Assembly (NCBI GenBank): GCA_964242305.1 | Contig: CAXTBB010000019.1 | Span: 6,247-70,246 of the forward strand | DNA length: 64,000 bases | Reading direction: 5' to 3' | From: DATLGB01 sp964242305 | Lineage (GTDB): Bacteria > Actinomycetota > Thermoleophilia > Solirubrobacterales > Solirubrobacteraceae | Shown here: positions 8,582-17,367 of the stretch, in pieces | How positions within the stretch are numbered: position 1 is the stretch's first letter | Layout: each line of letters begins with the position of its first letter | Notes under the pieces: model-generated | Seen by the model: the letters and a program-made list of their open reading frames with translations, nothing else | What the model was told of the DNA's origin: nothing | Database searches by the model: none | Translations under genes and position numbers: made by a program

Positions 8582-9052
8582 TCAGATGAGGAACGCGAGC
8601 GTGTTGAGCGCCCGGTCGTTGTCGACGAGCACGACCTTCTTGCGGGCCATGCGCAGGCCGCCGTCCTGGAGGCGCAGCGTGTACTCGGACCGGCCGGCCC
8701 AGGTCGTCAGCCCGCGTTCGCGCGACTCGTAGACGACGAAGTTCGCGCCGGCGCGCAGCTCGTCGCCCTCCTCCCCCAGCACCTCCACGTTGGCTACGAG
8801 GTGGCGGATGCGCGACGGCGGCGTCTGAGAGTGCCGCTTGCCCGTGTGCAGCTGCTTGACCCGGGTGGCGATCCGGGAGCGGTTGTCATAGACCACCGAC
8901 ATCGTGGTCTCCGGGTCGGGGTCGTCGCCGTTGGCGGGGATCCAGTAGATCGCGTCGTCGGTCCACAGCGCCTCCCACTCGTCGTAGGCGTGCTCGTCCT
9001 GCAGGCGCACCTCGCGGTAGATGAACTGCTCCACGTCCGCGAGCGCGGTCAT
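8582..9052 (-). CDS. Aromatic-ring-hydroxylating dioxygenase beta subunit
   Basis: This is a 156-residue NTF2-fold small subunit of a Rieske non-heme iron dioxygenase. Typical stretches are the EQFIYREVRLQDEHAYDEWE start, ALWTDDAIYWIP, and VSNV-like core RHLVANVEVL. Its start overlaps the stop of the alpha subunit (ATGA), so the pair is co-translated. Beta subunits have a structural role; the chemistry lies in alpha. The reductase for the pair could be either ferredoxin system in the cluster. Confidence 0.92.
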   Translation of the reverse strand: MTALADVEQFIYREVRLQDEHAYDEWEALWTDDAIYWIPANGDDPDPETTMSVVYDNRSRIATRVKQLHTGKRHSQTPPSRIRHLVANVEVLGEEGDELRAGANFVVYESRERGLTTWAGRSEYTLRLQDGGLRMARKKVVLVDNDRALNTLAFLI

Positions 9053-10305
9053 GGCGTCTCCATCAGCTCCTGCCAGTGGCGCCAGATCGCCCGCTGAGGC
9101 ACCTCGTCGGTCGCGTCCCCGACCAGCAGCCCGTCCTCGTCGAGTCGCTCGCGGTGCACGCCACGGCGGAGGACGAGCCACTCCGGCTTGCGCGCCGCCA
9201 CGCCGCGCTGATTGCGCTCGTACATCTCGGAGTCGTCGGCGAGCAGGAAGCCGGCCGGCCCGACGGAGCCGATCGTCTGCTGCAGCATCCGGCGGTTGAT
9301 GTCCGGCGCGCCCCGGAACTGCAGGGCGGTCACGTGCTGGACGGTGTGATCGACGGCCAGCGGCTGGATGACGAACATCTGGATCTCGGCGATGAAGAGG
9401 TTGGGAAAGATCATCACGTGCGGCGTGCCGTCGATGAGGATCTCCTCGGCGGCGTCGCCGTGCGCGGCCCGCATCTTGGCGGCGTAGTCGGGCAGCTTCT
9501 CGGGCGTCGAGCCGAACCAGCCCAGCGGCTGGCCGAGGCGGCGGAACTCCGGGCGCAGGTCGTTCTCGGTATGCCCGTGGCCGAGGTCGCGCGCCACGGC
9601 GGTCGACCGTTCGCCGTACAGGGCACCGATGCCCGACTTGGCGACGCTGAAGATCGACGCATGGACGAACTGCGGGTGGTAGCCGTCCGTCTCGTTCTCG
9701 ACGAGCATCTTCCAGTTGGCCTTGACCTTGTGCTTGAGCCAGCCCGCCGTGATCTCGATCTCGTTCTCCGGGGAGAAGCGGACGAGGCGGTCGAGGCAGT
9801 CGCGCGCCGGCCCGAGGTACTCGAGCAGGCTCGGTCCCTCCTCGGCGAAGGAGCCGAACACGAAGCCGTGCAGCGACTCGACGCGCGTCACGCGGCCGAG
9901 TCCGAACCCGGCCTTGGCCGTCGTCCCGCCGTAGCCGGAGTTGAACGGATAGCCGAGCAGCTTGCCCGTGTTCGAGAAGGTCCAGCCGTGGTAGGGACAG
10001 CGGAAGGCGCTCGAGTTGCCCCGCTCCGCGTCGCAGACCACGTTGGCGCGGTGGGTGCAGCGGTTGACGAGCAAGTGGATCTCGCCCTGCTTGTCCCGGG
10101 TCATGATCACGGGCGTCGGGCCGATCGACTTGAGGACGTAGTCGTTGGCCTCGGGAACCTCGGACGCGTGCCCGACGTACACCCACGTCCGGTAGAAGAT
10201 CCGCTCCATTTCCGCGGCGAAGACGTCCGGATCGGTGTAGAGCGACCCGTGGACGCGGTCGGCTTCGATCAGGCCGTCCCAGCGCGGGACCTCGACCGTG
10301 CTCAT
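9049..10305 (-). CDS. Rieske non-heme iron oxygenase alpha subunit
   Basis: The protein has 418 residues from the ATG at 10305. The Rieske [2Fe-2S] ligands are C83-H85 (CTH) and C103-H106 (CPYHGW). The mononuclear iron motif is seen in NETDGYHPQFVH. The C-terminal SRPBCC-type domain carries the active site. It likely hydroxylates a ring or activated carbon of the same substrate processed by the flanking beta-oxidation genes. The start overlaps the stop of the small gene upstream (ATGA), so three genes (small ORF, alpha, beta) form one operon. Confidence 0.93.
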   Translation of the reverse strand: MSTVEVPRWDGLIEADRVHGSLYTDPDVFAAEMERIFYRTWVYVGHASEVPEANDYVLKSIGPTPVIMTRDKQGEIHLLVNRCTHRANVVCDAERGNSSAFRCPYHGWTFSNTGKLLGYPFNSGYGGTTAKAGFGLGRVTRVESLHGFVFGSFAEEGPSLLEYLGPARDCLDRLVRFSPENEIEITAGWLKHKVKANWKMLVENETDGYHPQFVHASIFSVAKSGIGALYGERSTAVARDLGHGHTENDLRPEFRRLGQPLGWFGSTPEKLPDYAAKMRAAHGDAAEEILIDGTPHVMIFPNLFIAEIQMFVIQPLAVDHTVQHVTALQFRGAPDINRRMLQQTIGSVGPAGFLLADDSEMYERNQRGVAARKPEWLVLRRGVHRERLDEDGLLVGDATDEVPQRAIWRHWQELMETP

Positions 10306-10529
10306 GCCGACGGCGCCTCCGAGCGCCAGCGGTGCAGGGAGGGGTCGAGCAGGCCGTGCATGCCGCCGTCGGGCAGCCAGCACAGGGTCTCGAGCTCGAG
10401 CGCGTCGAGGAACCCGACGTGCCCCGTGCGCAGGTCCTCGATGCGCAGGCGCGGCCCGTTCCCCGCGTCGTCGACGCTCAGCGACACCGCCGCGAACTCA
10501 CTGACAACTTGTCCTAACACTGTGTCCAT
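10302..10529 (-). CDS. Small hypothetical protein leading the dioxygenase operon
   Basis: A 75-residue ORF starting at ATG 10529, with no family recognised. It is rich in acidic residues and has no membrane segment or cysteine cluster; a late region reads ETLCWLPDGGMHGLLDPS. The stop is coupled to the dioxygenase alpha start. The first codons lie inside the tandem operator (10502-10527), so a repressor bound there would block the start of the message. A later GTG (10487) would place the operator fully upstream and is an alternative start. Confidence 0.6.
   Translation of the reverse strand: MDTVLGQVVSEFAAVSLSVDDAGNGPRLRIEDLRTGHVGFLDALELETLCWLPDGGMHGLLDPSLHRWRSEAPSA
10502..10527. promoter_or_regulatory. 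Tandem TetR-like operator at the dioxygenase operon
   Basis: Abutting 13-mers TGACAACTTGTCC (10502-10514) and TAACACTGTGTCC (10515-10527) match RGACA-N3-TGTCY with one or two mismatches. They overlap the first codons of the small gene that leads the dioxygenase operon. Confidence 0.6.
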
Positions 10530-10572
10530 TGCCGGGTGAAGCCTAGCGTGGGAACGGTCGCAACGCATGTTC

Positions 10573-10598
10573 GGTCACTATATCCGTACACTCTGTCC
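10573..10598. promoter_or_regulatory. Tandem TetR-like operator before the acyltransferase
   Basis: GGTCACTATATCC (10573-10585, degenerate) abuts GTACACTCTGTCC (10586-10598, good match). The second copy ends one base before the acyltransferase ATG, so the operator probably overlaps the core promoter and the message is close to leaderless. Confidence 0.55.
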
Positions 10599-10599
10599 G

Positions 10600-11319
10600 A
10601 TGAAGCGAGTCCTCCACGATCTGCGCGCCGTGGTCGGAACGGCGTCCGCGGTCGCCGGCATGAACGCCGGCCTCGCCCTCGCGCTCGGGCTGCGCCTCGC
10701 CTCGGGCGACCGGCGCGCGGGGGCCAACGCCTCCGCCCCGGCCTTCGACCTGGCGCTGGCCTGCGCAGGGGTGTCGCTGCGCGTGCACGGGCTCGACCGC
10801 CTGCGGGCGCCGCGACCCGCGGTCTACGTCTTCAACCACCAGAGCAACCTCGATCCGATCGTCGTCTGCTCACTGATCCGCACGGACTACACGGCGACGG
10901 GCAAGGCCGAGGCGCAGAAGGACCCCGCGGGTGCTCTGGCGGGCATCGTCCTCGACGCGGTATTCCTCGATCGCGACGACACGGACGCGGCCAAACGCAG
11001 CCTGCGGCGCGTCGTGGACCGGGTGCGCGGCGGTGAATCGGTCACGATCGCCCCGGAAGGGACCCGCCGCTCCGAGCTCGGCCCGTTCAAGCACGGCGCG
11101 TTTCACGTCGCGGCCGAGGCGGGCGTGCCGGTCGTCCCGATCGTGCTGCGCAACACGAAGGAGCGGATGGGGCGCGGCTCGAAGCTGATCCGCCCGGGGG
11201 TCGTCGACGTCGCGGTGCTCGAACCGGTCGCGGCGGATCGCTACGAGGACGCCGCAGCGGCGGCCGAGGCGGTCCATGACCGTGTCGCCGAGACGCTCGA
11301 CCGCTGGCCGGGCGCATGA
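10600..11319 (+). CDS. 1-acylglycerol-3-phosphate acyltransferase family (PlsC-like)
   Basis: The 239-residue membrane-associated acyltransferase carries the HX4D motif NHQSNLD (H80, D85) and the glycerol-phosphate-binding EGTR (153-156). An N-terminal hydrophobic stretch (about residues 12-35) could anchor it. It would transfer an acyl group from acyl-CoA or ACP to a lysophospholipid-like acceptor. I chose ATG 10600 because the longer ATG at 10567 would put the operator inside the gene. It heads an operon with the 7Fe ferredoxin and its reductase, joined by an overlapping ATGA. Confidence 0.9.
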   Translation: MKRVLHDLRAVVGTASAVAGMNAGLALALGLRLASGDRRAGANASAPAFDLALACAGVSLRVHGLDRLRAPRPAVYVFNHQSNLDPIVVCSLIRTDYTATGKAEAQKDPAGALAGIVLDAVFLDRDDTDAAKRSLRRVVDRVRGGESVTIAPEGTRRSELGPFKHGAFHVAAEAGVPVVPIVLRNTKERMGRGSKLIRPGVVDVAVLEPVAADRYEDAAAAAEAVHDRVAETLDRWPGA

Positions 11320-11573
11320 CCTACGTGATCGCCGGGAGCTGCGTGAAGGACGACGCCTGCCTCGACGTCTGTCCCGCGGATTGCATCCACCCGCGGCGCG
11401 ATGCGCCCGACTTCGACGCCGTCGAGCAGCTCTACATCGACCCGGTCGAGTGCGTGGAGTGTGACGCGTGCGTGGAGGCGTGTCCCGTGGAGGCGATCTA
11501 CGCGCCGGGCCGCGTGCCGGAGCGCTGGGGTCACGCGACCGAGCTCAACCAGCTCTTCTTCGGGCAGCGATGA
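11316..11573 (+). CDS. 7Fe-type ferredoxin (FdxA-like)
   Basis: This 85-residue bacterial-type ferredoxin has two cluster regions, CVKDDACLDVCPADC near the N-terminus and CVECDACVEACP in the middle. The spacing matches [3Fe-4S]/[4Fe-4S] ferredoxins of actinobacteria. It overlaps the acyltransferase stop at its start and the FprA-like reductase start at its stop, so the three are tightly coupled. It should take electrons from the reductase gene that follows and could feed the Rieske oxygenase or the P450. Confidence 0.93.
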   Translation: MTYVIAGSCVKDDACLDVCPADCIHPRRDAPDFDAVEQLYIDPVECVECDACVEACPVEAIYAPGRVPERWGHATELNQLFFGQR

Positions 11574-12862
11574 GGCCGCGCGTCGCCATCGTCGGGGCGG
11601 GGCCCGCCGGCGCGTACACGGCAGCGGCCCTGCTGCGCAGCCGGCATCGCGTGCTGGTCGACCTGTTCGAGCGCCTGCCGACGCCGTGGGGTCTCCTCCG
11701 GGGCGGGGTCGCACCCGACCACCAGGAGATCAAGACGCTCGCAGGGCTGTTCTCCGAGGAGGTCATGCGGCCGGGCTGCCGCTTCTTCGGCGATGTCGAA
11801 GTCGGGAAGGACGTCCGCCACGACGACCTCGCGGCGCACTACACGGCGATCGTCTACGCCGTCGGCGCCCAGGCCGACCGGACGCTCGGCGTCCCGCGCG
11901 AGGATCTGCCGGGGTCCCTGCCCGCCACCGCCTTCGTCGGCTGGTACAACGGCCATCCCGACCGGGCCGACCTCGCTGTCGACCTCGACTGCGAGCGCGC
12001 AGTGGTGATCGGCAACGGCAACGTCGCCGCCGACGTCGCGCGCGTGCTCGCGCGGGACCCGGAGTCGCTTGCCCGCACGGACATCGCCGATCCGGCCCTG
12101 GCCGCGTTGCGCGCCTCCCGGGTGCGCGAGGTCGTCGTCGTCGGCCGGCGCGGGCCTGCCCAGGCGGCCTTCACCAGCGCCGAGCTGCGTGAGCTCGGCC
12201 ACCTCACCGGGGTCGACGTCTTCGTGGAGGCCGGCGAGGCGAGGACCGACCACGAGCCCGCCTCGTTCACCGCCGCCACCAACGTCGCCCTGGTACGGGC
12301 GTTCGCCGACCGGCCTGCCACGGGCGCGGCCCGCCGGATCGTCCTGCGGTTCCGGCGCGCGCCGGTGCGCATCCTGGGCGACGAGCGGGTCACCGGCATC
12401 GAGCTGGCCCGGACCGAGTTGTCGGAGGACGGGAGCCGGGCAACCCCCACCGACGACGTCGAGACGATCGACTGCGGCCTGGTCCTGCGGTCCGTCGGCT
12501 ATCGCCCCGTCCCGATCCCGGGGGTCCCCTTCGACGAGGCCGACCACGTGCTGCCCAACGAGGCCGGGCGGGTTGCGCCGGGCGTCTACGCGGTCGGGTG
12601 GATCAAGCGCGGGCCGACGGGGATCCTGGGCACCAACAAGCGCGACGCGGCGGAGACGGTCCGCTCGCTGCTGGCCGACTGGGAGGCGGGCGCGCTCGAC
12701 GGCCGGCGCGCCGACGGCGTCGTCCCGGCCGGCCACGTCTCCTTCGACGGGTGGCGCGCCATCGACGGCCACGAGGTCGCCGCCGGGCTCGCCGCGGGCC
12801 GCCCGCGGGTCAAGCGCAGCACGCGCTCGGCGCTGCTGGCCGCCGCGCGCGGCGCCGTCTGA
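11570..12862 (+). CDS. FprA-type ferredoxin-NADP+ reductase (adrenodoxin reductase family)
   Basis: The 430-residue flavoprotein opens with the FAD motif VAIVGAGPAGAYTAAALL. The family-typical PTPWGLLRGGVAPDH, the NADP-binding VVIGNGNVAADVARVLAR and the late GWIKRGPTGILGTNKRDA are all present. It should reduce the 7Fe ferredoxin encoded just upstream using NADPH. The start ATG overlaps the ferredoxin stop. Its own stop abuts the convergent acyl-CoA dehydrogenase stop with no intervening base. Confidence 0.94.
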   Translation: MRPRVAIVGAGPAGAYTAAALLRSRHRVLVDLFERLPTPWGLLRGGVAPDHQEIKTLAGLFSEEVMRPGCRFFGDVEVGKDVRHDDLAAHYTAIVYAVGAQADRTLGVPREDLPGSLPATAFVGWYNGHPDRADLAVDLDCERAVVIGNGNVAADVARVLARDPESLARTDIADPALAALRASRVREVVVVGRRGPAQAAFTSAELRELGHLTGVDVFVEAGEARTDHEPASFTAATNVALVRAFADRPATGAARRIVLRFRRAPVRILGDERVTGIELARTELSEDGSRATPTDDVETIDCGLVLRSVGYRPVPIPGVPFDEADHVLPNEAGRVAPGVYAVGWIKRGPTGILGTNKRDAAETVRSLLADWEAGALDGRRADGVVPAGHVSFDGWRAIDGHEVAAGLAAGRPRVKRSTRSALLAAARGAV

Positions 12863-14014
12863 TCACAACCCCAGGGTCTTGCCGATGATGTCGCGCTGGA
12901 CCTCGGAGGCGCCGCCGTAGATGGTGGCGGCCAGCGTGGTGCGCACGTGGCGCTCCATCCCGTACTCGGAGGCGTAGCCGTAGCCGCCCATCATCTGCAT
13001 CCCCTCGAGGGCGACGCGACGAGCGGTCTCGGTGACCTTGAGCTTGACCATCGAGGCCTCGCGCGGGAGGACGCGGTCGGGCTCGGCCTCCGTGCGCCGG
13101 GCGATGTCGTAGACGAGCAGGCGGCAGCACTCGAGCTCCGTGGCGAGATCGGCGAAGCGGTGCTTGATGGCCTGGAAGGAGCCGATCGAGCGGCCGAACT
13201 GCTCGCGCTCCTTGACGTAGGCGAGCGCGTCGTCGAAGGCGCGGCGACCGTGGCCCAGGAAGATCGCGCCGATCAGCAGCCGTTCGGCGTTGAGGCCCGC
13301 GCGCAGCTGGTCCCAGCCTTCGTTCTCGGTGCCGATCAGGCGCTCCTGCGGCACGAAGACGTCGGTGAAGAAGACGTCGTTGACCTCCTTGCCGCCGAGC
13401 GAGTCGATGCCCCGGACCTCGATCCCCTCGGTGTCCATCGGCACCGTCAGCATGCTGATGCCCTTGTGGCGCGAGCCCGGCGCGCCCGTGCGCACCATGA
13501 GCAGGACGTGGTCCCCGAAGTGGGCGTTGGTGGTCCAGGTCTTCTGGCCGTTGACGACGTACCCCCCGTCCGTCGGGGTGGCGCGGCAGCGCAGGGCGGC
13601 GAGGTCGGACCCCGCCTCGGGCTCGGAGAACCCGAGGACGTGCGTGTCGCCGGCGCAGATGGAGCGCAGCAGCTCGTCCTTGAGGTCGCCCTCCGCCCAG
13701 CGCTCGACCGTCTCCGCCACGGTCAGCGACGTGTACAGGCCGGTGACCGGGACCTGCGCGTAGAACAGCTCCTCCACGAGCAGGCAGGTGTCGACGATGG
13801 TCCCGCCGCCCCCGCCGTGGTCCTCGGAGATCCCGACGCCGATGTAGCCGAGCTCGCCCAGCTGGCGGCACAGCGCGACGTTGTGGGAGACCTCGTGGTG
13901 GTTGGTGAGCTCTTGCAGCCGGTCCGGGGTGCCCGCCTCACCCGCGGCGAACGACCGGACGGCGTCGACGAACGCCTGGCGGTCATCGGTGAGGTCGGCG
14001 ATGGATACCGTCAT
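12863..14014 (-). CDS. Acyl-CoA dehydrogenase
   Basis: This FAD enzyme has 383 residues and should introduce the alpha-beta double bond into an acyl-CoA. The signature LGFSEPEAGSDLAALRC, the flavin-binding GQKTWTTNAHF segment and the catalytic Glu350 in GGYGYASEYGMERH are intact. The Glu sits in the usual C-terminal position, so the enzyme is probably active. It is transcribed away from the WS/DGAT gene, and the shared intergenic region holds operator copies. The chain length preference cannot be read from the sequence. Confidence 0.94.
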   Translation of the reverse strand: MTVSIADLTDDRQAFVDAVRSFAAGEAGTPDRLQELTNHHEVSHNVALCRQLGELGYIGVGISEDHGGGGGTIVDTCLLVEELFYAQVPVTGLYTSLTVAETVERWAEGDLKDELLRSICAGDTHVLGFSEPEAGSDLAALRCRATPTDGGYVVNGQKTWTTNAHFGDHVLLMVRTGAPGSRHKGISMLTVPMDTEGIEVRGIDSLGGKEVNDVFFTDVFVPQERLIGTENEGWDQLRAGLNAERLLIGAIFLGHGRRAFDDALAYVKEREQFGRSIGSFQAIKHRFADLATELECCRLLVYDIARRTEAEPDRVLPREASMVKLKVTETARRVALEGMQMMGGYGYASEYGMERHVRTTLAATIYGGASEVQRDIIGKTLGL

Positions 14015-14018
14015 TATC

Positions 14019-14044
14019 GGACAGACTGTACAGACACTACGTTT
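14019..14044. promoter_or_regulatory. TetR-like operator between acyl-CoA dehydrogenase and WS/DGAT genes
   Basis: GGACAGACTGTAC (14019-14031) is a good match to RGACA-N3-TGTCY. It is followed in phase by AGACACTACGTTT (14032-14044), of which only the left half is conserved. The site lies 5 bp from the dehydrogenase start and could control both divergent genes. Confidence 0.55.
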
Positions 14045-14082
14045 AGAGTGTGGACCGGCACCGCAACGGGAACGCCAGAGGC

Positions 14083-15498
14083 ATGGCTGAGACCGCCGCG
14101 CCCGACACGGGCTGGGGAGCCGGATGGGAGATGCCCGCGATGGACGCGCTCATGTGGCGCGTCGAGGCCGACCCCCGGCTGCGCTCCACCATGTGCGCGG
14201 TCGAGGTGCTGGACCGCGCGCCGGACTGGGACCGCGTCTTCGCGGCCGCCGACTGGGCGACCCGGATGGTCCCGCGCCTGCGCATGCGCGTGATCCAGCC
14301 CGCCTTCGGGCTCGTCGCGCCGCAATGGGTCGTCGACGAGAACTTCGACCTCGCCTACCACGTCCGTCGCACGCGGCTGCCCGAAGGAGCCGGCGAGCCC
14401 GACCTCTTCACGCTCGCCGCCCATGCGACCATGAGCCCGCTCGACAAGGCCCGGCCGCCGTGGGAGGCGCTCGTGGTCGAAGGCCTGCCCGGCGGCAAGG
14501 CGGCCTTCCTGGTCAAGCTCCACCATGCCTCGACGGACGGCATCGGCGCCACGCATCTGCTCAACGCGCTGCACTCTCGCCAGCGCAAGCGCACGTCCGA
14601 CAAACCCCAGCCGTCCGCCCCCGCGCCCGACTCGATCGGGACCGCCGGGGCGTTCGCCCGCCAGGCTGCGCGCGACGCGCGCGGCATCGCAGAGGTGGCG
14701 CAGAACCTGGCCGGGCGGGTCGCGCATCCGCGCGAGGCGCTCGCCGCCGGGGTCGAGTACGCCGCCTCGCTGCGACGGATGGCCGCCAGTCACGGCGCCG
14801 ACCCCTCGCCCCTGCTCGCCGGGCGGAGCCTGACCTGGCGCTTCCTCGGCCTCGATCTCCCGTTCCAGGCGCTCCGCGCCGCCGGCAAGTCCGTGGGCGG
14901 CTCGGTCAACGACGCCTACCTCGCCGCGCTGCTCGGGGCCTTCACGCGCTACCACGAGCAGCTCGACGCTCCCGTCAGCGCCATCCCGATGGCCATCCCG
15001 ATCTCCGTTCGCAAGCCCGGCAAGGACGGCGGCAACCAGATCTCGTTCGCCCGGCTCGCCGGGCCGCTGGACGTCGCCGACCCCGAGGCGCGGATCCAGG
15101 CGATCGGCCGGATGGTGCGCGCCGCGCGCGACGAGGCGGCGCTGGAGGGCCCCGCGCTGTTCGCGCCCCTGCTGGCGCGCCTGCCCGGCCCGCTCAGCGC
15201 GCAGATCGGCGGCGGCCTGACGATGGGCAACGACCTGCAGGCGTCCAACGTCCCCGGGATCCAGGAGGACGTCTTCCTGGCCGGGGCGAAGATCGAGCGG
15301 GTCTATCCGTACGCCCCGCTGCCCGGGTGCGCGGCGATGATCACGCTCGTGTCCCATCAGGACCTCGCCTGCATCGGGGCGAACCTCGATCCCGCCGCCG
15401 TCACCGAGCCCGAACGCTTCGCCGCCTGCCTGCAGGCCGGCTTCGAGGAGATCCTGGCGCTCGGACCGGAGCCAGCCCAGGTCTCCATCCGCTCGTAG
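14083..15498 (+). CDS. Wax ester synthase/diacylglycerol acyltransferase (WS/DGAT)
   Basis: The 471-residue acyltransferase has the catalytic motif HHASTDG (H147, H148, D152, G153) in the condensation-domain-like N-terminal half. A C-terminal WES-associated region (GNDLQASNVPG) is also seen. Such enzymes esterify acyl-CoA to diacylglycerol or fatty alcohol for storage lipid. I used ATG 14083; GTG 14050 would add 11 residues (MDRHRNGNARG) and lies closer to the operator. It stands before the acyl-CoA synthetase gene, consistent with acyl channelling into storage. Confidence 0.9.
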   Translation: MAETAAPDTGWGAGWEMPAMDALMWRVEADPRLRSTMCAVEVLDRAPDWDRVFAAADWATRMVPRLRMRVIQPAFGLVAPQWVVDENFDLAYHVRRTRLPEGAGEPDLFTLAAHATMSPLDKARPPWEALVVEGLPGGKAAFLVKLHHASTDGIGATHLLNALHSRQRKRTSDKPQPSAPAPDSIGTAGAFARQAARDARGIAEVAQNLAGRVAHPREALAAGVEYAASLRRMAASHGADPSPLLAGRSLTWRFLGLDLPFQALRAAGKSVGGSVNDAYLAALLGAFTRYHEQLDAPVSAIPMAIPISVRKPGKDGGNQISFARLAGPLDVADPEARIQAIGRMVRAARDEAALEGPALFAPLLARLPGPLSAQIGGGLTMGNDLQASNVPGIQEDVFLAGAKIERVYPYAPLPGCAAMITLVSHQDLACIGANLDPAAVTEPERFAACLQAGFEEILALGPEPAQVSIRS

Positions 15499-15532
15499 CT
15501 CGCGCGCAGGCGCGGCCTCGTCTATGCTGGTC

Positions 15533-15558
15533 GGACACTCTGTCCGTACACGGCGATC
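15533..15558. promoter_or_regulatory. Perfect TetR-like operator before acyl-CoA synthetase
   Basis: GGACACTCTGTCC (15533-15545) is a perfect inverted repeat. A degenerate half-copy, GTACACGGCGATC, abuts it (15546-15558). It lies 28 bp before the synthetase ATG and is the same sequence as the 49556-49568 site. Confidence 0.65.
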
Positions 15559-15573
15559 GAGGAGAGGGACGAA

Positions 15574-17367
15574 ATGGCGGTCGAGACGCAGGAGCTGCCG
15601 GAGGCCGCGCAGGCTGCTCCGGACGCGACCACGATGTGCGAGGCCTTCCAGGCCACCGCGGCGCGCGACCCCGACGCGGTCGCCCTGCGCAACGAGGACG
15701 GCTCGGTGGAGGTCACGTGGAAGGGCTACGCGGATCGGGTCCGCGCGATCGCCGCCGGCCTCGCCGCGCTCGGCGTCGGTCGCGGCGACACAGTCGCGCT
15801 GTACCTCTCCAACCGTCCCGAGTTCCATCTGGTCGACACGGCGGCCATCCACCTCGGCGCCGTTCCGTTCTCCATCTATGCGACGTCGGCGCCCGGCCAG
15901 GTGGCGCACCTGTTCGAGAACGCCGGCTGCGGCGTGGTCGTCGCCGAGCAGCAGTTCCTCGAGAAGATCGAGGCCGCGCGGGAGAAGTGCGACGGTGAGG
16001 GGCCGGGCACGATCGTGCTGATCGACGGCGAGGCCGACGGCGCGATCACCCTCGACGAGCTCGAGGCCGGGGCCGCCGACGACTTCGACTTCGAGGCGGC
16101 CTGGGCGGCGGTCGAGCCCGAGGACGTCCTCACGCTGATCTACACCTCGGGGACGACCGGGCCGCCCAAGGGCGTGCAGCTCACCCATCAGGGGATGCTC
16201 GCCCAGTGCCGCGACATGGGCGAGGTGCTGCCCTTCCGGCCCGGCGCCCGCATCACGTCCTACCTGCCCTCCGCGCACATCGCCGACCGCTGGTCCTCGC
16301 ACTACTCGTCGATGGTGTGGGGCATCCAGATCACTGACGTGGCCGATCAGCGCGCCGTCGCGAAGGTCCTGCCCGCGCTGCGGCCGACGATCTGGGGCGG
16401 CGTCCCGCGGGTCTTCGAGAAGCTGTCGGCCGCGCTCAAGGCCGGCCTCGCCGCCGAGGAGGATGACGGGCGCAGGCGCGCCGTGCAAGGGGCCATCGAC
16501 ATCGGGATGGAGCGGGCCCGCAAGCGCTCGGACCGCGAGGCAGTGCCCGACGACCTCGAGGAGCGCTACCGCCAGGCCGACGAGCAGGTCCTCTCCAAGC
16601 TGCGCGTCAAGCTCGGCCTCGACCAGGCGGAGTGGATCATCTGCGGCGCGGCGCCGCTGTCGCCCGAGGTCCAGCTGTTCCTCGTGGGGATCGGCCTGCC
16701 GCTGATCGAGCTCTACGGGATGAGCGAGGCATCGTGCTGCGTCTCCTGCGCGAAGCCGGGCGACGGCAAGATCGGCTCCGTCGGCCCGATCATGCCGTCG
16801 CTGGAGCACAAGCTCACCGACGACGGCGAGCTGTGCATCAAGGGCCCGACGGTGATGGTCGGCTACCGCGGCGACGAGGAGAAGACGAAGGAGGCCATCG
16901 ACGAGGACGGCTGGCTGCACTCCGGCGACATCGTGGAGATCGACGACGACGGCTTCGTCACGATCGTCGACCGCAAGAAGGAGCTGATCGTCAACGCGGG
17001 TGGCAAGAACATGTCGCCGGCCAACATCGAGCAGCACATCAAGGACGCCTCGCCGCTGATCGGACAGGCGATCGCCATCGGCGACAAGCGCCCCTACAAC
17101 GTCGCGCTCATCGTCCTCGACCCGGACGCCGCACCGCCCTTCGAGGACAAGCACGGACGCGAGGCCGTCGAGCGGGCCGTCGCCGGGGCGGTCGAGTCGG
17201 CCAACCGGGAGCTGGCCCGCGTCGAGCAGATCAAGCGCTACGAGCTCCTCGACGAGGAGTGGGAGGCCGGCGGCGACGAGTTGACGCCGACCCTGAAGCT
17301 CAAGCGCAAGCCGATCGCCGAGAAGTACGCGGACGTCATCGAGGCGCTCTACGCCCGCGCCGAGTAG
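15574..17367 (+). CDS. Long-chain acyl-CoA synthetase (AMP-binding, FadD15-like)
   Basis: The 597-residue adenylate-forming ligase has the P-loop-like motif YTSGTTGPPKG, the GYRGDEEKTKEAIDEDGW and HSGDIVEIDDDGF regions, and the C-terminal KKELIVNAGGKNMSP lysine-bearing hinge. It should activate a free acid to acyl-CoA through an acyl-AMP. GGAGAGGGAC precedes the ATG at a good distance. The stop overlaps the region where the next synthetase begins, so the two are probably co-transcribed from the perfect operator-bearing promoter. Confidence 0.94.
   Translation: MAVETQELPEAAQAAPDATTMCEAFQATAARDPDAVALRNEDGSVEVTWKGYADRVRAIAAGLAALGVGRGDTVALYLSNRPEFHLVDTAAIHLGAVPFSIYATSAPGQVAHLFENAGCGVVVAEQQFLEKIEAAREKCDGEGPGTIVLIDGEADGAITLDELEAGAADDFDFEAAWAAVEPEDVLTLIYTSGTTGPPKGVQLTHQGMLAQCRDMGEVLPFRPGARITSYLPSAHIADRWSSHYSSMVWGIQITDVADQRAVAKVLPALRPTIWGGVPRVFEKLSAALKAGLAAEEDDGRRRAVQGAIDIGMERARKRSDREAVPDDLEERYRQADEQVLSKLRVKLGLDQAEWIICGAAPLSPEVQLFLVGIGLPLIELYGMSEASCCVSCAKPGDGKIGSVGPIMPSLEHKLTDDGELCIKGPTVMVGYRGDEEKTKEAIDEDGWLHSGDIVEIDDDGFVTIVDRKKELIVNAGGKNMSPANIEQHIKDASPLIGQAIAIGDKRPYNVALIVLDPDAAPPFEDKHGREAVERAVAGAVESANRELARVEQIKRYELLDEEWEAGGDELTPTLKLKRKPIAEKYADVIEALYARAE

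Noticed and set aside
2215..15558. KstR/KstR2-type operators for steroid degradation
   Set aside because: The motif here is RGACA-N3-TGTCY. It does not match the AAC/GTT-type KstR or CAAG/CTTG-type KstR2 palindromes known in mycobacteria.
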